NCBI RefSeq assembly: GCF_022965805.1
Contig: NC_133103.1
Coordinates: 53,394,386-53,458,385 of the forward strand
DNA length: 64,000 nt
DNA from: Primulina eburnea
Taxonomy: Eukaryota; Streptophyta; Magnoliopsida; Lamiales; Gesneriaceae
Direction: 5' to 3'
Below the pieces are notes generated by a model. The model saw only the letters and a program-made list of their open reading frames with translations. It did no database searches and was not told where the DNA came from. How positions within the stretch are numbered: the first letter of the stretch is position 1; each line of letters opens with the position of its first letter. Below are positions 21,001-33,300 of this stretch, in pieces. The translations under genes and the position numbers were made by a program.

Positions 21001-22644
21001 ATGCATTAAATGCATAAAAATCATTAAACACATATTTTATAAAACCCTAGATTACATGGAGTCGGGTTACGTAGTGTCCTAGACCTCACAGATCGGATGA
21101 AATTTGTGTAGGCTAGGGCATGCGATTTTGGAGAAAAAAAAGGAGGCCATGTGGGTTTCTATCTAGACGAGGGGCTAGGCTCGTGAGGGTCCTAGCATCG
21201 AGCCATGGTGGTCCACGCATGGCTGGAGAGGCTAGGAGGGGTGGACGCAACATCTAGCCGTTGTCGCGCGCAAGAAGGACAAACCATGCCCTCGTGCATG
21301 GCTAGCTAGGGCTGGTCCAACTGGGTCCTAAGGGGTTTGCTCTAGCTCCTAGTATGGTTTGTTAATGTCTGGTCTCGTTGGTTTTGGACTAGGATCGAAG
21401 GTGAGTGTACTCGGTTGTGGCTAGGGTTTGTTCGAACATGGACATAAATTCCAGCAAGCTTCTAGGAGTTTCTGAGGGTTCTAAATGGCTTGAAGTGGGT
21501 TAAAAAGGGTATGGTTAGGTGTTACGAAGCTGTGGTTGAAGTTTGGTTAAGATTCGGGTTAAAACCGGGACGTTCGGTTCAAGTTTTAAAACGAATTACG
21601 GAATTCAGTTGAGGGGCTTAAGTTTACGTCTAAGAAATTTTTATGTGTGTGTTTTAAGATGTTATGGTAAGTTTAGATGCATTCAGGTTGAAGTTTTAAG
21701 ATCCAGGGGTAAAATGGGAAAACTAGGGTTTCAGAGGCAAAACAATCATTTTACCCCTGAAAAATTTTAGGAGTCCTGGTAGTGTCCTGAATACTATAAT
21801 GAATGTTAAAATGTTTATTTTGAAAGGATATGGAATTTTATGATGAAAATATGGCAAATGCTAAAGAACGTGTTGCATGCTTGGTTTAAAAGAAACTGAC
21901 ATTTATGCATGTATTTTTATAAAGTGATGAAAACGATGAAAATATTTTAAAGGAAGTGATTTGATTGTGATGGTAAGAAATGAGGATTCGTGAGGGACAA
22001 TGCCCGAGTGGAACCCGTTACGGGACAAAGCCCCATGGGAACCCAACACCAAATTTCCATAAGCCAAGGCCCAGTAACAAAAAAGTGGTTGTTGGTGTCC
22101 CCGTTAACTATAGGCCAATACATGAAACGAAAAAGTGGTTACTGTTGCTTTGCCTCCTGGTACCATGGTTACATCTGAGACTGATCAATCGACCGAAGGA
22201 TGATCACAATTAATGAACAGATTTCCCCCCAAAAAAAAATGTATATGTATATGTTTATTATAAAATGAAAAGTATATGATGAAAGAAAATGTTTAAGTTT
22301 ATGCATGTTAATGTTAAAGATATTTTATTAAAAGTATTTCCACTGTTGCATGTGGATGTATATGTATTACTTGTTACTATGGTTAAAGCTTGTTGAGTAA
22401 TTAGACTCACTAGGCATGACTTATGAAGATGAGGATATTTCTGTTGAGATAGTTGGGTTGGATGATTGAACTGGCTGGACTGATGGTGCACTAACTAACC
22501 CGAGGACCTTGCTAGTTTTTCCGCATATTTGTGTTTTTACAGTACTTTATATATTTTGATGAATTTTGGAAATAGGATTGGTTTTTTAGAGGATTTATGA
22601 CGTTTTTTTTAGAGAATTATGATAAATTTTGGGAGTGAATTACA
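18057..22644 (+). repeat. Long LTR-like repeat (family R), sense copy split by an antisense copy
   Basis: The sense copy begins TGTAAGGTCC at 18057, cutting the copia gag, and ends GAATTACA at 22644. Blocks are ACAGAGACCGGAG (about 18245), a TCCAGGGGTAAAATGG block at 21702 and a TGTTGAGTAATTAGACTCACT block at 22391. The middle is displaced by an antisense copy (about 19019-21090). Together the sense parts total about 2.5 kb. The TG...CA ends and size fit a long LTR of a Tekay-like gypsy family. I see no protein-coding domain. Confidence 0.5.
19019..21090 (-). repeat. Antisense copy of family R repeat
   Basis: Read on the minus strand it begins TGTGAGGTCTAGGACAC at 21090 and ends GATATTTCA at 19019. 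It contains, inverted, the same blocks as the flanking sense copy: an exact 16-bp match at 19863-19878 against 21702-21717, the AGTGAGTCTAA block at 19383, and GATCTCTGTT at 20910 against 18245. Flanking pentamers GAACA and GATCG do not match, so a target duplication is not demonstrated. Confidence 0.5.
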
Positions 22645-22712
22645 GAAGAGTTGGCGACGAGCGGTAGGATCTTACCGCTCAGGCACGAGATGTGAATTTC
22701 AAATATTGAAGT

Positions 22713-25103
22713 TTTGGCACCCTATCTTGAAACTAGACCTCAAGGAATGTCACATTCCCTAATAATACTTCATGAGAGAATTATGTCCCTTTAGAAATAT
22801 CACACAGGCAGTAATAAGAACTATTAAAGAAATTTATTAGCGGAAGAGAAAAGTACAAGTACTAGTAAATTACGATAAATTTTTACATGTCCAAACTAAC
22901 ATAGATGGTAAGAGTGACAATGACGTAAACATTTCAGACAAACTGACTCATAGACCAAATGACTTATTATGCCTTCGAGCAATTTATTTCAGACAACAGC
23001 TGGCGGATCATACATCGACATTTCTGTCTTTATCCAAATCCTGGTTACCTGGCTCTGGAAATTACAATAGATAAAGAAAAATAGAAAGGTTAAGTCTTTA
23101 AACACTTAGTGAGAATTAAAAAAAGGGATATATGATACTCAAATTCGAAAGAATCATACAATAGACAAAAAGATCAACACCAGGTTATATAAGTACCCAA
23201 AAATAATGGTTAGTAAAGAAATAAGAGCCAAGTGTACTAATATACCCTGACCAAAGTCACGTTGTTCAATGGACTCAATCTCCAGACCAAAGTCTATTGT
23301 CCAGGGCTCTGTTTTGGTTAATCACCTTATCATTCAGTCATTCATTCATTTATTCAATGATTAACCAAAACTTTATTCAGTGGAAGCTTGATAAAAATCA
23401 CATCTAGTATGATGATATTACAATGAGAATGTTACATTGAATCATTCACTCATTTCCAAAAGATAGTACCGGCATGAATAAGGAGTCAGCAAGATAGAAA
23501 AGGATATTCAGTATGGGGCAAATTTCATATGCATCAACGCGATTCAAAGATACAAAATTTATGCATAGGCGTAAGAAATCAATAATTCGTAGTGAATATC
23601 ATTAAAGAATATACTATATCATATCATAATTTCCAGGTCAAATGCCAAAGGCTATATAGGAAGAACGATAAAAAAATTTCCCCACCTTGAGACTTACTAT
23701 AGATGAGAGTGAGAGTTCAAAGTTCAAGTCAATCCTAATGACCAATGTGATTTATCATTAGTATAGTAAACACTTTTTGATATAGATTATCCTACATTTT
23801 TACTAAAATAAAGAATATAACTTAATAAATTTTATTTATTGACTAAAAGTTCATAAAAAAATTATTTTATTTATTTAATATTTTTTTGTCAAAATTATTT
23901 TCTAATAGTCAAAACTATTTTAAAATTTATAATAATTAATATTTGACTCCAAAAATTACAATATTTCCTATAACAATTCTTATTATAATATTAACTGAAA
24001 AAAATTCAAAATAGGTAATATTTGAAATTATTTTATCATTAATCGATATATATAACATTTAATATATAACTCACAAAAATCATAATAAATAACTTGTGAG
24101 TCGAAAAATTATAAAACTTCATAGCTACTTCCAATGATATATTTTTCAAGTATTGAAGGCTATGAACATTTATAAAAAGGTTTATAAGATCATATAGATA
24201 GTAAATCATATCCGAAAATCATAGTATTTTCCATTAAAAATTCACAGTAAATGTAATACTCATCCAAAATTTACGAAACTTGTACAGTAGCCTAGAATAA
24301 TATAGAGCATGCTTCGAAAAAGAAAATTTTCAATTTTCGTTGGAGCGTGTACCACACGCCCCGATTCCTGCGGCACGTGAATGACGTCTGGCCACCACAC
24401 GCGGCCACTCTTTTTCCAGCAAACGTAAAATATGATTTCCTACAACTCTTATGTTATAAGTTTTCTGAAATTCCCAGCCGAAACGTGCCAGAAAAGGAAA
24501 AACTAGTAAAACTCTCACCCCGACTTCGGCTACCGAAAAACACTATTTCCGAGGCCGATTCCCGAAAACAAAAGATATGAATGAGAAGTATGACATACAA
24601 TGAACAACTTTCATGTTTAAACTATGGTGAAATATGGTCAAGAAAAGTACGAAAAATGGGAGTGAAAACAGTACCTGAAAAACGAGTTTTCCGGCACTAT
24701 TCCTTCCCGAACAGTAGCGATTTTTGAATTTTAACAAAAATCGACTGATGATTTTTCGAGACCTCATTTTGTGGTATATTTCTGGGTATGTTGAACTAGA
24801 CCCACTTCTTAAACTCGAAAATTCAGGCTGAGAACTCTTGAAACTCCTGAGGTGAAGGGTTCATTTTATAGGCAATGATCAAGCCTTATCTCCAATCAAT
24901 GATGAACAAATCTCGATCACCAGTTGGGCAAGAAAGGAGATGGTGTGTTGGTTAAGCAACTATGATGATGGTATGCATGTATGCATGTATGAATGTGTAT
25001 ATATAAATATAATATATTATTTATTTCATTCATTATTATATTAATAAATTTTAATAATAAAATATAATATATGCAAATACCATTTAAGCTAGGAGGTGCT
25101 ACA
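22713..25103 (-). repeat. 3' LTR of outer gypsy element
   Basis: About 2.39 kb. It matches 38193-40647 along its length apart from small differences and one 118-bp gap. The inner boundary ends GGTGCTACA; the outer end has TT instead of TG. The minus strand holds a TATA box CTATAAAATG near 24863-24872. Confidence 0.85.
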
Positions 25104-25122
25104 ATCTCCTCACCTTTAAGGA
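25104..25122 (-). other. Polypurine tract of outer gypsy element
   Basis: The minus strand reads CCTTAAAGGTGAGGAGAT immediately before the 3' LTR start (TGTAGCACC), the expected plus-strand primer position. Confidence 0.65.
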
Positions 25123-26400
25123 ATTTGGTCTCCAGATTCGAATAGATCAGGGTATTGTTGTATGACGTCCTCTTCTATTCCCCATGTGGCTTCTTCAATA
25201 TTTTGGTTCCTCCAGAGTACTTTGACGAGTTGAACTTGTCTATTGCGAAGTTCTTTGATTTTTTGATCATGTATCCTAACAGGTTGTTCCTCGTAGGTTA
25301 AATCACTTTCTAGGTTTACATGCACTGGGTCCACAATGGGTGTTGAGTCCGTGAAGCATTTTTTTAATTGGGATACATGAAACGTGTTACGTATCCCAGA
25401 TAGTGACCTAGGTAGCTGCAGTTGATAGGCAACATGTCCTATTCTTTTCAGAATCTCAAAGGGACCTACAAAACGAGGTTGTAACTTTCCCTTTTTCCCA
25501 GCCCTTCGGATTCCTTTCCTAGGAGATATTTTTAGGATTACTTGGTCCCCTACTGCAAATACCAAGTCTTTCCTTCTTTTGTTAGCATAACTCCTTTGTC
25601 GACTTTGAGCTGATTGTATTTTTTGCTTGATGATGGGTACTTTATCAATTGCTTCTTGTATAATCTCTGGCTTTATAGAGCGAGTTTTCCCATCCTTGGT
25701 GCACCGCCATTCTTCAAGATCCCAGTTCAGAGGGGAACGAAATTTACGTCCGTATAAAGCTTCATAAGGAGCCATTTGAATTGTAGCCTGGTAGCTATTA
25801 TTATATGCAAATTCTATGAGGGGTATATGCCTTCCCCAGTTGTACCCGAAATCTAAAACACAAGTGCGGAGCATATCTTCCAAAGTCTAAATAGTTCTCT
25901 CAGATTGTCCGTCAGTCTTAGGGTGAGAAGAAGTGCTGAAGCTCAATTTTGTGCCAAGGAATTCCTGGAGTTTCTTCCACAATCTCGATGTAAATTTTGG
26001 ATCTCGGTCAGAAACAATTGTTGAAGGTATCCCATGCAACCGAATGATTTATTTTTTGTATAGATCAGCTTGCTTTTCCACTACATATTTACTACTTACT
26101 GGGATGAAATGAGCGGATTTTGTTAAACGGTCCTCCACAACCCAGATACTATCGAAGCCTCCTTTCAAAAGAGGCAACCCTAACACAAAATCCATTGTTA
26201 TTTGATCTCAGTTTCCACTCAGGAATGGGAAGTGGTTGTAAAATTCTTGATGGTATTTATGTTCTGCCTCCACCATTTGACATATAAGGCAATTCTTTAC
26301 GAAATCTACAACATCACGTTTCATGCCTTTCCGCCAAAAATATTGCTTTAAGTCTTGGTACATTTTGGCTCCTCCAGGATGGTTGGTGAATCGAGATCTA
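25116..26400 (-). pseudogene. Outer gypsy integrase and chromodomain-like tail, nonsense mutated
   Basis: The open stretch 25116-25883 starts at MEDMLRTCVLDFG and includes [31 protein letters not shown] and HVSQLKKCF. It then has the C-terminal DQKIKELRNRQVQLVKVLW with EEATWGIEEDV, a chromodomain-like tail of the chromovirus type. Upstream, [12 protein letters not shown] and [12 protein letters not shown] (about 26015-25890) carry the second Asp and the Glu of the DDE core, but a TAG now follows ERTI. More stops occur towards 26050. This places the element in the Tekay/Del-like branch and shows it is inactive. Confidence 0.75.
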
Positions 26401-26408
26401 TAAGCTTC

Positions 26409-27125
26409 TTATAAAACTTTCTTCTTCAAAGAAACATGTATACATATTCGTTTACGATATAGTAGTACACCCTGATGGTTGGTGGTGAAATCGGGATCTT
26501 GCCTTCCTTTGGTTTCTTTGAGCTTCATCACATCGGGATCAATGTCCTGGTTTTGCTTCATCCTAGTGTTGAATTCTAGTTCGAATCTTAGTCCTGCTAG
26601 ATGTCCATGGGAAAATACTTGTACCATGATTTTTGGCGTGTATTCCCCAGATTTGTTAGCTTCCCTTCCTTCAATATGGGCTATACTATCTTTCCTACTC
26701 AAAGCATCCGCCACAACGTTGGCTTTTTCCGGGATGGTATAGTATAGAGCAATCATAATCTTCTAGGAATTCCATCCACCGACGCTGCCTCATATTTAAC
26801 TATTTTTGAGTAAATAAGTACTTCAAGCTTTTGTGGTCAGTAAAAATGTCAAAGATTGCACCGTATAAATAATGCTGCCATTTTGCTAGAGAAAATACTA
26901 TTGCACCCAACTCTAAATGATTAGTAGGGTATTATTTTCATGGATCTTTAACTTCCTTGAAGCATAAGCAATTACCTTCCCGTTTTGCATCAAAACGCAG
27001 CCCAAAACTTCTTTGGAAGCATCAGTGTAGACCATAAAACCTTATGTTCCTTTTGGTAGAGTTAAGACTGAAGCGCTAATGAGCAACCTTTTTAGTATTT
27101 GAAAGCTTTCTTCACACCTTTGGTT
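26409..27125 (-). pseudogene. Outer gypsy RNase H and connection to integrase, degraded
   Basis: Reads in changing frames: a [20 protein letters not shown] block (about 26880-26830) and [12 protein letters not shown], then [13 protein letters not shown] near 26720-26690 closing the RNase H domain, followed by about 90 codons to 26409 (open stretch 26409-26756). The first catalytic Asp region is frameshifted. It retains the normal gypsy order RT, RNase H, integrase. Confidence 0.6.
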
Positions 27126-28070
27126 TCATTGGAATGTATTATCTTTGCAAGTAAGTTGGGTTAGTGGGGCTGCAATTTTTGCAAAGTCTTGGATGAATTT
27201 ACGATAGTACCCTGCTAAACCAAGAAAGCTTCGAACTTCGGTTACATTGCTTGGTTGTCTCCACTGCATTATTGCATCTATCTTTGTAGTATCAACTTCA
27301 AGACCATTCCTTGAAATTATGTGGCCTAAGAATGTCACTTTTTCCAACCAGAACTCGTATTTGCTGAGTTTTGCATATAACTGATTTTCTTTTAGTGCCT
27401 GGAGAACTGTCCTTAGATGATGTGCGTGCTCTTCCTTGCTTTTGGAGTAAACAAGGATGTCATCGATGAAAATGACTACGAACTTTTCTAAATATGGTTG
27501 GAAGACTCGATGCATCAGATCCATGAAAGCAGTTGGCACATTTGTCAATTCGAACGGAATCACTACAAATTCGTAGTGGCCATACCGAGTGTTAAAAGTG
27601 GTCTTGGGTATATTTTCTACTCGGATTCGCAGCTGGTAGTACCCTTGCCTTAGGTCCATCTTCGAATAAACTTTGGATCCTTGGAGTGCATCGAACAATT
27701 CGTCAATTTGCGGCAGTGGATACTTGTTTTTTATAGTCACATTATTTAGATCTCGATAGTCGATGCATAGCCTTAGCGTACCATCTTTTTTCTTTACGAA
27801 TAACACTGGGGCTCCCCATGGTGATGAGCTAGGTCGTATGTATTTTCTTTCAATAAGCTCTTGTAATATGATCTTTAATTCTTTTAATTTTGCAGGTGCC
27901 ATTCGGTATAGGGTCTTCGACTTGGGCATTGCTCCGGGTGTTAGCTCTATAGAGAACTCAATCTCTCTTTGTGGAGGCAAATAATTGATTTCTTCTGGAA
28001 ATATTTCGGGAAAGTTTTCAACAACAAGGATTTCAGATACCTTGAGTTGATCGTGCGGCTTGTTGATCAA
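27126..28070 (-). pseudogene. Outer gypsy reverse transcriptase (open fragment)
   Basis: A 314-codon open stretch with the complete RT palm. It has [46 protein letters not shown] (catalytic Asp), [18 protein letters not shown] and the active site FIDDILVYS, then [13 protein letters not shown] and [19 protein letters not shown]. The NVPTAF block differs from the usual NAPATF. The domain would fold, but flanking stops isolate it from gag-PR and RNase H. Confidence 0.8.
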
Positions 28071-28082
28071 ATATGCTAGAAA

Positions 28083-28915
28083 TCATTTCCCTCCTTTTTT
28101 AATTATAGTTTGGGCTTCTTTGGCAGATATTGATGTAATGGGGAAAGACTCCTCCTTGCGGTTTCCAAATTTTCCGTTTTCCAAATTTGAGAGTTTTACC
28201 TTTTTGGAGTAACAATCTAATTGTGCCTGGTGTCTAAACAACCAATCCATCCCTAATATGACATCATAACCTTGAATAGGGAGCTCAATTAAATCGGCCA
28301 TATATGTTTCCCAATCAATTTCTAGAGGATAGTCTTTGTAGAGAACTTCGCTGAGTAACTTATTTCCCATTGGTGAACTAACTTCCAAGATATAAGGTAG
28401 TTTTACAGATGTTGTTTCTAGATTGTGAACAAAAGTGCTAGAAACAAATGAGTGTGTCGCTCCAGGATCAAATAAAGCTTTTCCAATTTTTGAAAATAGA
28501 ATAATCGTACCTTGAACTACAACAGTGGGATTGATACCGTCTTCATTTCCTGTGAGTGCAAAAACTCTGGCTGGAATCTTGGGTTTTTGAGCAGTTGGAG
28601 CTGGTAAAGGCCGAGATTTTTGTGGACATTCTTGAATACAGTGTTGATCACTTCCACAAATCAAGCATTTCTCATTCTTTCTCCAGCATTTGTCTTCGTT
28701 GTGATTAGCTAACCCACAGTATCCGCATCTTTTCTTGTTAGTTCCTTCTCGAAAATTTTGTTTTGATGGTCCTTCTTTCTTGCCATGTTGAATCTCATTT
28801 CTCTATCTCCTCTTCTTTTGGTTATTTTCGGGGAAATTGGGGTTACGGGATCTTTTTTCTTCTTCATCTCTCTTAAAGAGTGTTTTGATTTCTGATTCCA
28901 CTCGTAGAGCCTGGT
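28083..28915 (-). pseudogene. Outer gypsy gag C-terminus and aspartic protease
   Basis: The open stretch 28083-28664 begins after a CCHC-like CGSDQHCIQECP knuckle and contains ALFDPGATHSFVSS, the plant gypsy protease active site with DPGA in place of DTGA or DSGA. GYDVILGMDWLFRHQAQLDC, the second conserved protease block, follows. Upstream (28665-28915) the gag linker is frameshifted (28709-28939 open, Lys-rich). At 28915 it is cut by the nested element and continues at 36187. Confidence 0.7.
28911..28915. repeat. Target-site duplication (left) of nested gypsy
   Basis: CTGGT directly precedes the LTR start TGTAGTGACCC and is repeated exactly at 36182-36186. Confidence 0.9.
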
Positions 28916-30213
28916 TGTAGTGACCCGTTCCAGAATCACCTACTAGTCAAGAACTAAGCATGCAACTAACTTAATTAATTATAATCAGAGATAACAGCGG
29001 AAATATGGCCAACAACAATAGTTATACAACCCAATCGAAATCGAAGTCTAGACTAACTCAAAATGAAATATCCAGTACAACCATATCGAATCAAATGGAA
29101 AACACTGAAAACTAAACCAACAGCTACTCAACGTCCTCCTCCTGCTCCTCCTGAGCCATCCAACCTGAGGCTTGCCCCGTGGGAATGGGGTGTCCAAGAA
29201 TAAATAAAACCGAGGACGTGAGCGATAAGGACGCCCAGTACAAAAATATGAGTATACAAACCTATATGAAATGCACATGCTATGATATGATACCAGGGTA
29301 GTCAAGAAACAGGAATCACAAAGGATCTCAAAATGCTCAGTCTAGAGGCGCCAAGTGGATAGTGCCGCGCGGTCCAACCTCTGGGTCACTGCATCCACTA
29401 CAAGACAGACGTGGACCTAAAATGTCCCGGACCACCGAAGCCCTCCCGACCCGTCGGCCACTGTGTACTCTCGGTGTCCATGCGTCCACAAGACAGGGCT
29501 GAGCGGCCCCAAGATATAGCTTATCTCGAAAGAGATACAGCTCAACAGTAAAGGCTATCTCGAAGGAGATACGGCTCAACATGATATGCAATATGCATCA
29601 TAACTCGTGACATAATAGCATGCATCATATGACATATAACAATGCAGCAAATACTCATGCAACACATATATGAATGTATACTCAACCAGGATATCTCGGA
29701 TAGTACTTTCGTACCTCTATCACAGCAAGCCTAGCCTTACGCAACACCGCTAATCAGGTTTAGCACAAGCCTACGCATCAAAAGCATACTCAATCAATAC
29801 TACCATGCTCGACTAGCAAAACCAGTACTCCCTAGTACTACCAAAGGTTTAGGGTTTACCTTCGTCCGTCGACAGCCCTTTGATGTCGATTGCCTTGAAA
29901 CTCAGGCGCCGCTATGCTACTACTCCTGGCAGCTCTTGGCTATCGCTCGACCAACAACTAACCCTAGAAACCTTCCAAACTCTCCAAAATGAGAGAAAAC
30001 TCAAGAAATTGGCAAGTCAAAATGAGGAAATCCGAGCACTATTTATAGGCCATGTTCGGATCCACCGAACTACACTTCGGATCGTCCGAACTCTTCGGTG
30101 CTTCCGAACCCTCTTCGGTCCGTCCGATCATGACCATAGCCAAAATTACATCTTAAACCTTCTGAATCACCATTACTCCGTTAATTACCCAATTTGGAAT
30201 TCGGGCTACTACA
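28916..30213 (-). repeat. 3' LTR of nested gypsy
   Basis: 1298 bp, TGTAGTGACCC...GGCTACTACA in plus orientation. It contains a minus-strand TATA box (TATAAATAG, about 30037-30047) and, near the promoter, clustered TTCGGA/TCCGAA motifs at 30053-30130. The 85- and 84-codon open stretches inside are present in both LTRs but have no protein features. Confidence 0.95.
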
Positions 30214-30226
30214 TTCTCCCCCCCTT
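30214..30226 (-). other. Polypurine tract of nested gypsy
   Basis: The minus strand reads AAGGGGGGGAGAA immediately upstream of the 3' LTR start, the plus-strand DNA primer. Confidence 0.85.
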
Positions 30227-30363
30227 AAAAGATTTCGTCCTCGAAATCAGGCTTAGAGAATGAACAAAACGAAATAACAACATCATTAATACATCTCAAT
30301 TGTTGTTGAATACAACTGATACTATGATTACAACTGAAAACACAAACTTATACAAAGCACAAC

Positions 30364-33300
30364 TCAAAAGAGCTCTGGATGCTCCGAACGCATACGACTC
30401 TCTAACTCCCAAGTGGCTTCTTCAGTGCCTCGACGCTGCCACTGCACTAAGACAAGAGGAATGATCTTATTCCGCAACACCTTATCTTTGCGATCTAGAA
30501 TCTGAACTGGTCGCTCCACGTAAGACAAATCCGTATCAAGTTGAACTTCAGATGGATGTAAGATGTGCAACTCATCTGCTACATAACGTCTCAACAAGGA
30601 TACGTGGAACACATCATGAATACTTGATAGGTACGGCGGCAACGCAAGTCTGTAAGCTAAATCTCCCACACATTCCAGTATCTCGAATGGACCAATAAAT
30701 CTCGGAGACAGCTTACCCTTGAGACCAAATCTCAAAATCCTGCGAAAAGGCGAAACTCGGAGAAACACCTTCTCACCTGGTTGAAAATGAAGAGGTCGAC
30801 GCTTTGTGTTCGCATAACTAGCCTGTCGATCCTGAGCAGTCTTAATCCGCTTCTTGATTACTGCAACCTTATCTATAGCCTGCTGGACTAACTCCGGTCC
30901 CTCTACCTGTCGTTCCCCGACTTCATCCCAGAATAATGGAGTACGACAACGTCGCCCGTACAACGCCTCAAATGGTGCCATACCAATACTACGATGATAG
31001 CTGTTGTTGTACGCGAACTCAATCAAAGGCAAATGATCCTGCCAAGCGGGTCCGAAATCCATAACACAGGCTCGCAACATATCCTCAAGCGTACGGATAG
31101 TCCTCTCTGATTGACCGTCAGTCTCCGGATGATAAGCAGTACTCAGACTCAGTGTAGTACCCAAAGCTGACTGGAAACTACCCCAAAACCGTGAGGTAAA
31201 ACGAGGATCTCTGTCACTAACAATACTGACAGGCACTCCATGCAAACGTACAATCTCCTGAATGTACAATCGAGCCATACGATCGAAAGTGAAATCACGA
31301 TTATACGGCAGAAAATGAGCAGACTTGGTGAGTCGATCCACCACTACCCAGATAGCATCGCTGTTCCTCAAAGATAATGGCAAGTGAGTAATGAAATCCA
31401 TCGTAATATGCTCCCACTTCCATTCTGGAATAGGTAAGTTCAACAACAATCCTCCCGGTCGACGGTGCTCTGCCTTAACCTGCTGGCAAACTAGACACTT
31501 GGAGACAAACTGATACACGCTGCGCTTCATCCCTTTCCACCAAAACCGCAGCCTCAAGTCTCTATACATCTTGTTGCTTCCTGGATGAACACTTAACTTG
31601 CTTCGATGCGCCTGAGACAATATCTCGTCCCTCAAAGTGTCATCCTCTGGTACTACAACCCGATTAGATAAGCACAGAAGACCATTGGACTGATAATGGA
31701 AATTACTATCACCACCAACTAACCGAGCTAATCTCTGAGTCTTGAGATCAGACATCTGAGCTTCTCGAATCCGAGTGAACAAATTGGGCTCAGATAAAAT
31801 GGTAGCAACACGAATGCTCTCCATACCTTTCCGATGCTTGAAGTTAAACCCCAACGAGCAACTATCCTGGATGGCACTAGTCATAGCACAAGTCTGAAGT
31901 GCAGAGGCTCTCACCTTGCGACTAAGCGCATCAGCTGTGAGATTCGCAGAACCTGGATGGTACTTGATCTCGCAATCATAATCCTTCAGCAAATCCATCC
32001 AACGACGTTGCCTCATGTTCAACTCAGCCTGAGTGAACAGATATTTCAGACTCTTATGATCAGTAAAGATTTCAAACTGAACACCGCACAAATAATGACG
32101 CCAAATCTTCAGCGCAAACACAATAGCTGCCAATTCCAGATCATGAGTGGGATACTTCTCCTCGTGAGATTTCAGCTGTCTGGAAGCATAAGCAATCACA
32201 TGACCGTTTTGCGTCAACACACACCCTAAGCCTTGAGTGGAGGCATCGGTGTAAACACTGAAACCATCAGATCCTGACGGTAACGCCAAAACAGGTGCGG
32301 AAGTCAGAAGTCGACGAAGCTCTCTGAAACTATCTTCGCACTCGGATGACCACTCAAATGGAACATCCTTCCGAGTAAGTTGCGTCAATGGTCTGGCTAT
32401 CTGAGAGAAATTCACGATGAAGCGACGATAATACCCTGCCAGACCTAGAAAACTACGGATCTCAGCCACCGTCGTCGGACGTGACCAATTCAGCACTGCT
32501 TCAATCTTGCTGGGATCCACAGAAACTCCTTCCTTGGAAATCACATGACCAAGGAATACCACACGATCAATCCAGAACTCGCACTTACTCAGCTTAGCAT
32601 ACAATTGCTTCTCGCGAAGAATCTTCAACACAATCCTCAAGTGTTGGGCATGCTCTTCCACACTGTGGGAATAGATCAAGATATCGTCAATGAAAACCAC
32701 CACAAACTGATCCAGAAAATCTCGGAAGACTCGGTTCATCAGATCCATGAACACCGCTGGCGCATTCGTCAATCCGAATGGCATAACTAGAAACTCGTAA
32801 TGCCCATAACGAGTACGAAATGCAGTCTTGGAAATATCATCATCTCTGACTCTCATCTGATGATAACCCGATCGCAAGTCGATCTTGGAGTAAACAGAAG
32901 TACCCTGAAGCTGATCGAACAAGTCATCAATACGGGGTAAAGGGTACTTGTTTTTGATCGTCACCCGATTCAGCTGGCGATAATCAATGCACAACCGCAT
33001 CGATCCATCCTTCTTCTTGACAAACAAGACTGGAGCTCCCCAAGGCGAAACACTCGGGCGAATATAACCCTTATCAAGAAGATCCTGCAATTGCTGCTTC
33101 AGCTCTCTCATCTCTGACGGAGCAAGACGATAGGGGGCACGAGAAATCGGTGCAGTCCCTGGCATTAAATCTATGCCAAATTCCACCTCTCTAACCGGAG
33201 GAAAACCAGGAATCTCATCTGGGAAAACATCAGGAAATTCACAAACCACTGGAATATCCTCTAGACCAACACTACCTGTGGATGAATCAATCGCATAGAT

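Noticed and set aside
29048..29591. 85- and 84-codon open stretches repeated at 35016-35559
   Set aside because: They lie inside LTRs and are duplicated only because the LTRs are; no protein signature.
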